NCBI GenBank assembly: GCA_016712985.1
Contig: JADJQA010000006.1
Location: 62,001-126,000 of the forward strand
Direction of reading: 5' to 3'
DNA: 64,000 nucleotides
From: Sulfuritalea sp.
GTDB lineage: Bacteria; Pseudomonadota; Gammaproteobacteria; Burkholderiales; Rhodocyclaceae
Shown here: in pieces, positions 20,335-29,809 of the stretch
Numbering within the stretch: position 1 is the stretch's first letter
How the letters are laid out: each line of letters opens with the position of its first letter
The notes under the pieces: generated by a model
What the model saw: only the letters and a program-made list of their open reading frames with translations
Told to the model about the DNA's origin: nothing
Databases searched by the model: none
Program-made: the position numbers and the translations under genes

Positions 20335-20347
20335 ATGGGCAAAACAG

Positions 20348-21207
20348 TCAGACCAGCCGGTTGTTGCGGTAGTCGGCGATGGCCTGATCGATTTCCTCAC
20401 GGGTGTTCATCACGAAGGGCCCGTGCTGGACCACCGGTTCGCCCAGCGGCCGGGCGGCCAGTAGCAGAAAGCGCGCGGGGCCATCGGCAGCATGGATTTC
20501 CACCCTGCTCGCCGGCCGAGAGCATACCGGCCGTCTGCGCCGCCAGCGCACGCCGATCTTCTGCCGGGCCGATGGCCAGGCTGCCTTCGTAGGCATAGAC
20601 GAAGGCGTTATGCCCCGCCGGCACGGCCTGGGCAAACTGTCCCCCCCACCGGCAGACGCACGTCGATGTAGAGCCCTTCGGTGGTTAATCCCTGCACCGG
20701 GCCGGCGACCTCGCGATCGTCGACCACGATGCTGCCGGCGATCACCCTGGCCTCTCCGCCACCCGGCAGGACCGCCTGGGGAATCTCTTCGGGACGGATG
20801 TCGCGATAGGCGGCCGGCTTCATCTTCTCGGCGGCCGGCAGGTTGATCCAGAGCTGGAAGCCGCGCATACGACCGCTTTCCTGCTGCGGCATTTCGGAAT
20901 GGATGATGCCGCGCCCGGCGCTCATCCATTGTGCGCCGCCCGGCAGCAGGTCGCCGCGATTGCCGAGATGGTCTTCGTGCAGCATGTGGCCGTCAAGCAT
21001 GTAGGTCACGGTCTCGAAACCGCGATGCGGATGCGGCGGAAAACCGGCGATGTAGTCGTTCGGGTCATCCGACGAGAACTCGTCGAGCATCAGGAAGGGA
21101 TCGACGCGGGTGGTCTGCGACTGGCCCAGGCTGCGGCGCAGGCTGACGCCGGCGCCGTCCGAGGTGGCGACGGAGCGGATGATCTGTTGCAGGCGACGGC
21201 TGGACAT
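20348..21207 (-). CDS. Pirin family protein (two frameshifts)
   Basis: A cupin-fold pirin of about 285 residues if repaired. The N-terminal domain has FPPHPHRGFETVTYMLDG and GRGIIHSEMP, whose His and Glu residues bind the metal in pirins. The frame is lost at 20641-20647 (seven C where six fit) and again at 20503-20505 (an extra base in CCC). The C-terminal part (NAFVYAYEG, then GEPVVQHGPFVMNT) is otherwise complete. The start has an AAAGGAG site. It converges on the YgjP-like gene. Pirins act as quercetinases or regulators; the role here is unknown. Confidence 0.88.
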
Positions 21208-21299
21208 GGGGTGCTCCTTTCGATGATGCCAACGAGATGGGTGCGGGCAACCGGTTTCGCAAGTAAGATTCCCGCCTTTCATGTTCCGGAAAGGATGCC

Positions 21300-21887
21300 A
21301 TGAGCTTCCTGATCCTCGGTCTGGTGATTTTTCTTGGCGCCCATTCGGTGCGCATCATCGCCGGCGACTGGCGCGCTGCGCAAATCGCGCGCCTGGGCGA
21401 AAATGGCTGGAAAGGCGTGTACTCACTCGTCTCCGCGGCCGCTCTGGGGCTGATCATCTGGGGTTATGGCATGGCGCGCGTGGACAGTTCCGTGCTGTGG
21501 AGCGCGCCGACGGCGCTACGCCATCTGGGCGCCGGACTGGTCCTGCCGGCCTTCATCCTGCTGGTCGCTGCCTACCTGCCGGGCACCCGCATCAAGGCCC
21601 GTGTCGGTCATCCGATGGTGGCGGGCGTCAAGCTCTGGGCGCTGGCTCACTTGATGGCCAATGGCAGCCTGGCCGACCTGACGCTGTTCGGCGCTTTCCT
21701 GGCCTGGGCGGTTGCGGACTTCATTTCAGCGCGACGGCGCGACCGGGCGGTCGGGCGCACCTATCCGGTACTCGGCGGGTCGCGCGATGCCATCGCGATC
21801 GGGATCGGCTTCGGCGCCTGGGTGCTGTTTTCGTTCTACGGCCACGTCTGGCTGATCGGCGTGCAGCCCTTCCGCATCGGCGGCTAA
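21300..21887 (+). CDS. NnrU family membrane protein
   Basis: A 195-residue inner-membrane protein with about five hydrophobic segments. NnrU features include LGAHSVRIIAGDWR near the start, GTRIKARVGHPMVAGVKLWA in the middle, and HLMANGSLADL. NnrU was named for a link to nitrite/nitric oxide reduction, and relatives include the isomerase ZIsO; the role here is not determined. It is divergent from pirin, and its end overlaps the flavin reductase end by four bases in a convergent arrangement. Confidence 0.88.
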   Translation: MSFLILGLVIFLGAHSVRIIAGDWRAAQIARLGENGWKGVYSLVSAAALGLIIWGYGMARVDSSVLWSAPTALRHLGAGLVLPAFILLVAAYLPGTRIKARVGHPMVAGVKLWALAHLMANGSLADLTLFGAFLAWAVADFISARRRDRAVGRTYPVLGGSRDAIAIGIGFGAWVLFSFYGHVWLIGVQPFRIGG

Positions 21888-22441
21888 ACCTGGAATTCGT
21901 CGCCGGTGGTGAAGAAGCTGCCGCCGGCCAGGTAGTGGATGCTGCGCTGCTGCGCGTCCGGGAAGTGCCAGCGACCCTCGGAAAATGCCGCCGGGTCGGC
22001 CCAGGCGGCCACCACCTCGGCGAGGAACAAATCGTAGGTTTGCTGGATGTGCGGTTCGGCAATCACGCGGCATTCGAGCCAGGCCAGGCAGTCCTCGATC
22101 AGCGGCGCGCCGACCACCGATGCCGCCGCACCACCGGCGCCGAGTCCTGCGAACTTGTCGATTTCCCGCCCCGACTTCGTGCCGACCGCCAGCGTCATGG
22201 CCGCCTGCCGGCGCGATGGCACACTGAGCACGAATTCGCCGGAGGCATCCACCAGTTCGCGGGTCAGCGTGGTCTTGTCGATCACCACGGCGACCTTGGG
22301 CGGATCGAAATCCAGCGCCATCGACCAGGCGGCGGCCATCACGTTGCGCCGCCCGCCGTGGGCGCTGGAGACCAGCACCGTGGGACCGTGGTTGAGCAGC
22401 AGGTAAGCCTTGGGCAGCGGCACGGCGATGCGCTGGGTCAT
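21884..22441 (-). CDS. Flavin reductase family protein
   Basis: A 185-residue FMN-binding split-barrel protein. Typical stretches include GPTVLVSSAHGGRRNVMAAA and the AVVIDKTTLTRELVDASGEF block, followed by SKSGREIDKF-like sequence (TKSGREIDKF). Length fits the family. It is expected to reduce or bind flavin; the partner enzyme is unknown. It is divergent from dacB across about 170 bases. Confidence 0.88.
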   Translation of the reverse strand: MTQRIAVPLPKAYLLLNHGPTVLVSSAHGGRRNVMAAAWSMALDFDPPKVAVVIDKTTLTRELVDASGEFVLSVPSRRQAAMTLAVGTKSGREIDKFAGLGAGGAAASVVGAPLIEDCLAWLECRVIAEPHIQQTYDLFLAEVVAAWADPAAFSEGRWHFPDAQQRSIHYLAGGSFFTTGDEFQV

Positions 22442-22614
22442 GCGGCGCTCCTCGTGGCGGCAGGGCGCGCGGCAATTGTCGCGGCCGGTGGCTGCCAGGT
22501 CGGTTGCGGCGAGCCTGCGGGCTTTTCCATGGCTGATCTTTCCCTCGCTTTTCGGCGGATTCTAAAGCCTGCGGCGGGAGCCGGAGACGCTGTCCTCGCG
22601 ATAAGATTGCACCC

Positions 22615-24033
22615 ATGCGAAACGTATTCATCTTGCTGGCTTGCCTTTGGGTTTCGCAGGGACAGGCCAGCGACCTGCCCGCGCCGGTAACGCAGGCCCT
22701 GAAAGCCGCCGGCATTCCCGTTGCGGCAACCGCCGTCTGGGTCAGGGAAGTCGACGCCGCCGCGCCGCGCCTGGCGATCAACGGCCGCGCTGCGATGAAT
22801 CCGGCCTCGACCATGAAACTGGTCACCACCTATGCCGCGCTCGACCTGCTGGGGCCGGCCTATGTCTGGAAGACCGAAGCCTTCGCCACCGGTGCGCTGA
22901 ACGACGGCGTGCTGAGCGGCGACCTGCACCTGCGCGGCGGCGGCGACCCCAAGCTCACTTACGACCAGTTCGAGCGCCTGTTGCGGCAGATCCGCGCACG
23001 CGGCATCCGCGAGGTTCGCGGCGACCTGGTGCTCGATCGCAGCGCCTTTGCCGTCGCCGCGGCCGAGCCCGGACGCTTCGACGCGCAGCCGATGCGGCCC
23101 TACAACGTCGCCCCCGATGCCTTGCTGGTGAATTTCAAGGCCGTCACGCTGCAACTGATTCCCGATCCGGTGACCAGGAAGCTGGGCGTCAGCATGGAGC
23201 CGGCGCCGACCAATCTCGACCTGATCAACCAGATCACGCTGGGCAACGGCAACGGCTGCGGCGACTGGAAGGAACGCCTGCGTGCCGACGTCTTCGGCCA
23301 CGGTCCGACCACACGACTGGTGCTGACAGGCGTGTTCCCGCAGAGTTGCGGCGAGCAGCGCTGGAACATCGCGGTGCAGGAACACCCGCAATTCGTGCTG
23401 GGGGTGTTCCTCCAGCTCTGGGCCGAACTCGGCGGCTCGCTGGCCGGCGGGGTGCGCGACGGTGCGGTGCCGGTCGAGGCGCGCGCCGTCGGCGTGTTGC
23501 CATCGCCGACTCTTGCCGAAGCGGTGCGCGACATCAACAAGTTTTCCAACAACGTGATGGCGCGCCAGTTGTTCCTGACGCTCGGCATGGAAGCCGGACG
23601 CCGTCCGGCGAACGCGGAGGATGCCGATGCGGCGATCCGTTCGTGGCTCGACGCACGGGGCCTCGCGGTGCCGGAGCTGGTCCTGGAAAACGGCTCTGGC
23701 CTGTCGCGCCGCGAGCGGATTTCCGCCGAGGGTCTGGGGCGCCTGTTGCAGGCGGCGTGGCGCAGTGCGGTGATGCCGGAGTTGATGGCGTCCCTGCCGG
23801 TGACCGCGACCGACGGCACGATGAAGAAGCGCCTCAAGCAGAACGGCGTGGCCGGCCAGGCGCATATCAAGACCGGTTCGCTGGAGGGTGTGCGTGCCAT
23901 CGCCGGCTACGTGCTGGACAAGACCGGGCGGCGCTGGATCGTGGTGTTCTTCGTCAATCACGCCAATGCCGGCGGCGCGCAGGCGGCGCAGGATGCGCTG
24001 CTGCAATGGGTGTATGAGCGGGGCGGGGCATGA
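22615..24033 (+). CDS. dacB: D-alanyl-D-alanine carboxypeptidase/endopeptidase PBP4
   Basis: A 472-residue periplasmic penicillin-binding protein of the S13 family. The signal peptide covers residues 1-19. The active-site motifs are STMK (Ser65, Lys68), SNN near residue 309 and KTG near residue 420. A long insertion between the first two motifs is typical of PBP4. It trims peptidoglycan cross-links and stems. A poly-G tract begins about 20 bases after the stop. Confidence 0.95.
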   Translation: MRNVFILLACLWVSQGQASDLPAPVTQALKAAGIPVAATAVWVREVDAAAPRLAINGRAAMNPASTMKLVTTYAALDLLGPAYVWKTEAFATGALNDGVLSGDLHLRGGGDPKLTYDQFERLLRQIRARGIREVRGDLVLDRSAFAVAAAEPGRFDAQPMRPYNVAPDALLVNFKAVTLQLIPDPVTRKLGVSMEPAPTNLDLINQITLGNGNGCGDWKERLRADVFGHGPTTRLVLTGVFPQSCGEQRWNIAVQEHPQFVLGVFLQLWAELGGSLAGGVRDGAVPVEARAVGVLPSPTLAEAVRDINKFSNNVMARQLFLTLGMEAGRRPANAEDADAAIRSWLDARGLAVPELVLENGSGLSRRERISAEGLGRLLQAAWRSAVMPELMASLPVTATDGTMKKRLKQNGVAGQAHIKTGSLEGVRAIAGYVLDKTGRRWIVVFFVNHANAGGAQAAQDALLQWVYERGGA

Positions 24034-24054
24034 GCGGCCCGCACGGCCGCCCGG

Positions 24055-24136
24055 AGGGGGGGAAGGCGGGGGTTTGGGGGGGGCGGGGTTGGGGCGCCGG
24101 GGGGGGGGGGGGGGCGGGGGGGGGGGGGGGGGGGGG
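24055..24136. other. Poly-G low-complexity tract
   Basis: About 80 bases that are almost only G, with runs of 15 or more, between dacB and the next gene. Runs this long are rare in ordinary chromosome and recur in this sequence at 49208-49221 and 54093-54127. A poor-quality or gap-filled part of the assembly is the likeliest reading. Confidence 0.85.
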
Positions 24137-24286
24137 CGCCAGCCATCACGGGCCGCGCCGGCGACCCGTGGTCACCCCCTGCCTTGGGGCGAAGGCAGGG
24201 TTTCGCGGAGCATTGCTCCGCGCTGCCGCAGCCGGCAGGCTATGCAGAGCCTGCCGTGGGGCCGGGGTTGGGGGGAGGGCAGTACT

Positions 24287-24520
24287 GTGAAGCGCATCGG
24301 GCTGCTGGCCGCCGGCTTCGGCTATATGGTGCTGCTGATCGAAGCCGTGCGCGCCGCCGTGGCATGGTGGCATGACGAGTTGGCGCAACCGGGCTGGGGC
24401 GATATCGCGCTGATCGCGCTGCTGCCGGTGCTGGCCTGGATCTGGTGGCGCTACCTTTCGCCCTTCGGCCGCGATTGCCAGAAATGTGCGATACCGCCGG
24501 AATCCGACGCGCTTCGTTGA
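24287..24520 (+). CDS. Small two-helix membrane protein, hypothetical
   Basis: A 77-residue protein from a GTG start preceded by GGGAGG. Two hydrophobic segments (about 5-26 and 38-56) are followed by a short Cys-containing tail (CQKC). Not recognised. It lies between the poly-G tract and a dispersed repeat. Confidence 0.5.
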   Translation: MKRIGLLAAGFGYMVLLIEAVRAAVAWWHDELAQPGWGDIALIALLPVLAWIWWRYLSPFGRDCQKCAIPPESDALR

Positions 24521-24550
24521 GTTCCAAGGAAGTGCTGAACAAGTCCAGAA

Positions 24551-24643
24551 TCGTCCCCGGATCAAGTCCGGGACAGGCTATTCCGGCGCAGGCGGGAATC
24601 CAGTGCTTTCAGAGACCTGGACACCGGCTTTCGCCGGTGTGAC
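24551..24643 (+). repeat. Dispersed palindromic intergenic repeat (copy 2)
   Basis: It contains the palindrome CCCGGATCAAGTCCGGG and the hairpin ACCGGCTTTCGCCGGTGT, with GCGGGAATCCAG shared with the copy at 6866-6970. It sits in the gap between two convergent genes, where such elements usually accumulate. Confidence 0.65.
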
Positions 24644-24662
24644 CGGGCTTATTCAGCGGATC

Positions 24663-25498
24663 CTAAGCCCAGACCCTCCCCACCAGCTCCGGCAGGACTT
24701 GCGCGGCGGTGCCGCGAAAAGCCGCGACGTGCGCCGTCAGTGGCGTCGGCTGCGGGTTGATCTCGATCACCGTTGCTCCGCGCGACAGGGCGCGCCAGGG
24801 CAGGCTCGCGGCCGGCTGCACTTCCAGTGAGGCGCCGACGCAGAGCATCGCGTCGCAGTCGTCCACGGCCTCCACCGCGGCATCGACCACCGCCGGATCG
24901 AGCATCTCGTTGAACCAGACCACGTCGGGCCTCAGCAGCGCGCCGCAGCCCGGACAACGGGGCACGGGACCGGCTTCGAGGCACAGTTTGGCAAGATCGT
25001 CGCGGCTGGCCCACGGATCGCAATCGCGCGATGCGGCGTAGCCGTCGCAGACGTGGCAGATCACCGGCGGTTCGGCGGCGGCGAAGGCTGCGTCTTCGTC
25101 GACAAAGGCCTTGAGGCGAAACAGGTTGCCGTGCAATTCGATCACCTCGCGACTGCCCGCCACTGGTGCAGGCTGTCGATGTTCTGCGTGATCACGCTGA
25201 CTCGCGGGCCTTTGGCGGGCAATGCGGCAATCACCTGATGGCCGGCATTGGGCAGCGCCCGGCGCACCGCCTCGGCCAGATGCAGGTGCCAGTCCCAGAC
25301 GCGCTGCGGGTCGCTCCGAAAGGCTTGCGGCGTGGCGACTTCACTCGGCTCGGTGTGCGCCCATAGGCCGGTGAGCCGATCGCGAAAGGTCGGGACGCCG
25401 CTTTCCGCCGACATGCCGGCGCCGGTGAACACCACCAGGTGGCGAGCCTCGCGCAGGCGCTCGATGAGGCTCTTGGTCAGACTGGCAGTGATGGACAT
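24663..25498 (-). CDS. Sirtuin-type NAD-dependent protein deacylase (one frameshift)
   Basis: A Sir2-family enzyme of about 278 residues when repaired. The N-terminal part has the NAD-binding GAGMSAESGVPTFRD and the TQNIDSLHQ motif. The C-terminal part has the catalytic His (ELHGN), zinc cysteines (CHVC and CPGC) and GASLEVQPAASL. Between them, at 25159-25162, one base of a GGG run (minus strand) is missing, so HQ-AGSREVIELHG is broken. All motifs are intact, so a sequencing indel is likely. It is divergent from the YchJ gene. Confidence 0.9.
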
Positions 25499-25535
25499 AT
25501 CATGGAGGTCACCTTTCCGTGCATTGTGCCATCCA

Positions 25536-25922
25536 ATGAAACCGAATGTCCCCGAGCCCTGTCCCTGTGCTCGTCCCCTGACCTACGCCGCGTGCTGCGG
25601 GCGTCATCACGCTGGAAGTCCCGCACCCGATGCCGAGTCGCTGATGCGCTCGCGCTACAGCGCCTATGTGCTCGGCCTGGAGGACTATCTGCTGGCCACC
25701 TGGCACGCCTCCACGCGCCCCGCCACGCTGAACCTCAAGGACGGCCCGCCGACGAAATGGGTCGGGCTGGAAATCACGGCGCAAGCGCAGGAGGGCGATA
25801 CCGCAACGGTGGAGTTCGTCGCCCGCTGCAAGGTCGGCGGCCGCGCGCAACGGATGCACGAAATCAGCCGTTTCGTGCGCGAGGACGGCCGCTGGTATTA
25901 CGTGGACGCGGCGGACGGTTGA
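25536..25922 (+). CDS. YchJ family (UPF0225) SEC-C motif protein
   Basis: A 128-residue protein. The N-terminal zinc-binding SEC-C-like motif CPCARPLTYAACCGRHH is followed by the family block LMRSRYSAYVLGLEDYLLAT and the C-terminal FVREDGRWYYVDA. The start at 25536 puts the SEC-C motif at the usual place. The family is widespread in proteobacteria and its function is unknown. Confidence 0.92.
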   Translation: MKPNVPEPCPCARPLTYAACCGRHHAGSPAPDAESLMRSRYSAYVLGLEDYLLATWHASTRPATLNLKDGPPTKWVGLEITAQAQEGDTATVEFVARCKVGGRAQRMHEISRFVREDGRWYYVDAADG

Positions 25923-25976
25923 GGCACTTCGCGCCACGCGGAGGCCCGGTACGCCTGGATGACAGGCGGGCGGCCG

Positions 25977-28318
25977 TCAATGCCGGCTCTGTATTTCCTC
26001 GATGTGGCCGAGCATTCCGGTTGCGATGTTGGCGGCGTTGCCTTCGTCGGTGTCGATGTGCATCGCCAGCCGATAGTTGGGATTGACCCGCACCACGACG
26101 TCGCCGTAAATCAGCTCGCGGCTGCCCTCGACGCGCACGCGCACCACGTACTTGTCGCGCAGCCGCATGCGCATGGCATCCTCCGGCGACATGTGGATAT
26201 GGCGCTGGGCGCAGATCACGCCGCGCTCGATGACCGACGTGCCGGCAGGCCCTTCGAGCACGATGCCCGGCGTGTTGGCGAGATCACCCGATTCGCGGAT
26301 CGGCGGCTGGATGCCCACCTTGAACTGCTCGGTCATGGCGATCTCGACCTGGGTTTCCTTGCGCGTCGGACCGAGCACGCGCACGTTGGCGATCTTGCCC
26401 TTGGGGCCGATCAGGTGAACCTTTCGGCACAGGCGAACTGGCCGGGCTGCGAGAGTTCATGTTCGGGCGTGAGCTGGTGCCCGGCGCCGAAAAGCTTTTT
26501 CGACATCGGCTTGCGCCAGATGAACGTGGTGGGCGGAAACCTCGATGGGAATCGGCGTTGCGTCCTGGTCCTTGATGGCCAGCGTGATCTGGTTGCGTTC
26601 GATGGCGCGCAGGGCTTCCCAGGCCAGCAGGCGCTCGTCGTTGTTGGCGACGACGATGATGATGACCGGCGAATCGTCGGCCGAAATCACCGCATAGTCG
26701 TGCAGCTCGGTGAGATTGCGGTTCTTTTCCTCGTCGAGCTTGATGCCCATGTAGGCCAGGCCCTGACAGGCAAGGCTGCGGACAGCCGAACTGGTTTCGC
26801 CGATGTCGCCGGTGAAGGCGAGCACGCTGGCGCCGCCCATCGCCGCGACGTAGGCGCCGATGTTCTTGCGCATCTGGTAGCAAAAGGCCTTGTGCGCCAG
26901 CAGCGCGCGATGGTGCCCAGACTCGGCGGCCGCCTCGATGTCTTGGATGTCGCTGGAGATACCCGAGATGCCCTTGAGACCACTCTCGGAATTGATCAAC
27001 TTGAGGAGGGCTTGCGGCCCCATCTGGTAGTGCTCCATCAGGTGGATCATCACGGCCGGGTCGATGCTGCCGGAGCGGCTGGGCATGATCAGGCCGTCGG
27101 ACGGCGTCATGCCCATGCTGGTATCGACCGAGCGGCCGTGGTCGATGGCGCAAAGCGACGCACCGACGCCGAGGTGGCAGGAGATGATTTCCAGCTCGCC
27201 GAGGGGCCGCTTGACGATTTGTGCCGCCTTCAGCGAAACGTAGCGGTGCGAGGTGCCGTGGAAGCCGTAGCGGCGGATGCCCTCCTTCTTGTAATAGTCG
27301 TACGGCAGGCCATACAGGTAGGCGTAGGTCGGCAGGCTCTGGTGAAAGGCGGTGTCGAAGACGGCGACGTGCGGCACGTCGGGAAAGGACTTGATCGCCT
27401 CGCGAATGCCTTCGAGATTGTGCGGATTGTGCAGCGGCGCGAAGATGGCGAGCGCTTCGATGTCGGCGATCACCTGCCCGTTAATCACCGCCGCGCTGGA
27501 GAACTTGGCGCCGCCGTGCACCACGCGATGGCCGATGGCGATGACATCGAAGGGCGTGAACAGGAACCTGTCGTCCAGGAGTTGCATCGACTCGAACAGC
27601 ACCTGGAAGAAATCGGCAAAGGCAAAGGTGCGCGGTCGCGCCGGGTTACGGCGCCGCCCGCGTCGATGGTGATGCGCGCCCTGGTGCTGTCGGCGCGATC
27701 GACGATGCCATGCACGTCGCGCGTCTCGTCCTGGGTGTCGTAGATGCCGAAATGAATCTGGCTCAGGCCCACGTTCAATGCCAGGATCTTGCCGGGTACG
27801 CTGTTCTTCAGGCTCAGCGCATAGGGGTCGTCGGACTGGGCGACGGCGCGCGCATGGAGCTGCCTGCTGGTGATGTCCACGGCATTCGAGCGGGTGCGGT
27901 CGGCGAGCAGCTTGGCAAGGTAGGTGATGGCGCCGGGACTGACCAGGATGCAGCGGCTGACCGTCGCTTGCGGAATCATCAGCACGAAGCAGCGGTTGCC
28001 GGCAATCACATCGGCCACCGTGCGGTCGCCGGTGAGCACCGACATTTCGCCGAAGACGTCGCCGGCTTCGAGGTGGTTCATGACGATTCGGCCGCCGGTG
28101 CTGTCGGCGACCGAAATATCGGCATGCCCGCTGATCAGGACACCGATGAACCGACCCTCTTCACCGCATTCGATGATGGCCTCGTTGCCCTCGAAAGTGC
28201 GCTGTTCGGAAGACCCGGCGATTTCCTCGATGACGGCGGGCGCAAAGCCCTCGAACAGCGGCACTTTTTCCTTGAGAAAGCTGTTCAGTTCTTCTCCGGT
28301 CTTGCCTTCGTTCATCAT
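25977..28318 (-). CDS. Fused cyclic-nucleotide-binding / acetate kinase / PduL phosphotransacylase (three frameshifts)
   Basis: Three domains read in order. (1) A Crp-like cNMP-binding domain, about residues 20-140, with the FGEMSVLTGDRTVADV phosphate cassette. (2) An acetate kinase, from KILALNVGLSQIHFGIYD through HRVVHGG, FDTAFH, YGFHGTSHRY and FTGDIGE. (3) A PduL-type phosphotransacylase with both metal-binding motifs (HHVHLAQADVEK and RHIHMSPEDA). The kinase N-terminus is in the same frame as the cNMP domain, so that fusion does not rest on a repair. Frames break near 27640, at 26496-26500 (extra base in a T5 run) and at 26420 (a missing base). Acetate kinase and phosphotransacylase normally interconvert acetate, acetyl-phosphate and acetyl-CoA. 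Some kinase active-site residues differ from the family norm. Confidence 0.88.
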
Positions 28319-28574
28319 GAGACCCCTTTGACTTCAGTGCGCACCGCGGAAATCCAGCCTCGCGCTAGGTGGCCGGGTGCGGAAAAGTCCCAGTATACTG
28401 CTGCACCGCACAACCGGTGTTGCACCCCGGTCAGCGTGCGTTCTGGATGGTCGGCTCAAGGACGCCTATCGACACGGCTTGCCCGGGAGCGTCGGAGCGA
28501 CGGCATCCCGGATGGCAACGATCCGCCGGGCTACGTGGCCAGTAGTCCGTTCCGGCAAGGTGAATCCATTTCAT

Positions 28575-28647
28575 CCATTCGGCCTGAGCCTGTCGAAGGC
28601 TGGCGTTCTCGCGGAAACTGCGGTTCGACAAGTTCCACCGCGAACGG
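28575..28647. repeat. Dispersed inverted repeat of the CTGTCGAA type
   Basis: Imperfect inverted arms CCATTCGGCCTGAGCCTGTC and GTTCGACAAGTTCCACCGCG flank a short centre. Elements of this type are common between genes in proteobacterial genomes. The 384-base gap 28319-28702 holds this and no gene. Confidence 0.6.
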
Positions 28648-28702
28648 TATCGGGTTCGATGAAACGATCTACTGGTGATCGATGCCGCTTGCAGCTGCCC
28701 GC

Positions 28703-29181
<479 letters not shown>

Positions 29182-29182
<1 letters not shown>

Positions 29183-29565
29183 TATTTCTCCTGGTCGAGT
29201 TTGACGGCATAACGCTTGAGGTCGGCCAGGCGGACGACTTCCAGCGCGGCAGCGGATGTCGATTCAAGCAACACCTGCGGCGCCTTGCCGGCCTGCAAGG
29301 CTTCCTGCCAGCGCGCGGAACACAGGCACCAGCGATCCCCCGGCCGCAAACCGGGAAAGCCGAATTGCGGATGCGGAGTGGACAGGTCATTGCCGCGCGA
29401 GCGCGAGAAGGCCAGGAACTCGGCGGTGGCGACGATGCAAACGCCATGGTTGCCGATGTCTTCTTCGGTCACCTGACAGTCTCCGGTGCGGAAAAACCCG
29501 GTCATCGGATCGGTGCTGCACGGCTGCAGGACACCGCCCAGGACATTCTTTGCCAGATCATGCAT
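29182..29565 (-). CDS. DUF2237 family protein
   Basis: A 127-residue protein beginning MHDLAKNVLGGVLQPCSTDP, with CQVTEEDIGNHGVCIVATAE and FPGLRPGDRWCLCSARWQEA, all typical of DUF2237. The start at 29565 has GGAG six bases upstream; the four-residue longer option uses TTG inside that site. It is first in a two-gene unit with the peroxidase. Function is unknown. Confidence 0.9.
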
Positions 29566-29624
29566 GTTGTTCTCCAAGCGAAGTTTGGATTATTGACCAT
29601 GAACGGCTGCGCTGCTTGCCTGCC

Positions 29625-29653
29625 GAAAAAAATGGCCCGTTCGTGGGCCATTT
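29625..29653 (-). terminator. Rho-independent terminator
   Basis: A perfect 9-bp stem AAATGGCCC (29630-29638)/GGGCCATTT (29645-29653) with a 6-base loop, followed on the minus strand by seven T. Orientation makes it the probable end of the metK transcript, about 160 bases after the metK stop. Confidence 0.85.
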
Positions 29654-29809
29654 CCATTCTGCTGGTGTGGAATGAGAGCCCCGCGTCAGCCCGCAGAGCC
29701 GCAGCCTTGTCGCAGCTTTGTCATCGGCCGGCCCTGCGGGCCTTAACCTGCCAAACAGCGGCAGGTTAGCCTGCGACGAAGTACCGACAGGCGTCCAACG
29801 GGCCGGGGC

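Noticed and set aside
22438..24006. Long minus-strand open frame opposite dacB
   Set aside because: Shadow of a real gene with signal peptide and penicillin-binding motifs on the plus strand.
24055..24136. Phase-variable contingency tract for dacB
   Set aside because: It lies after the stop codon, is not a simple single-base run, and matches other probable artefacts in the sequence.
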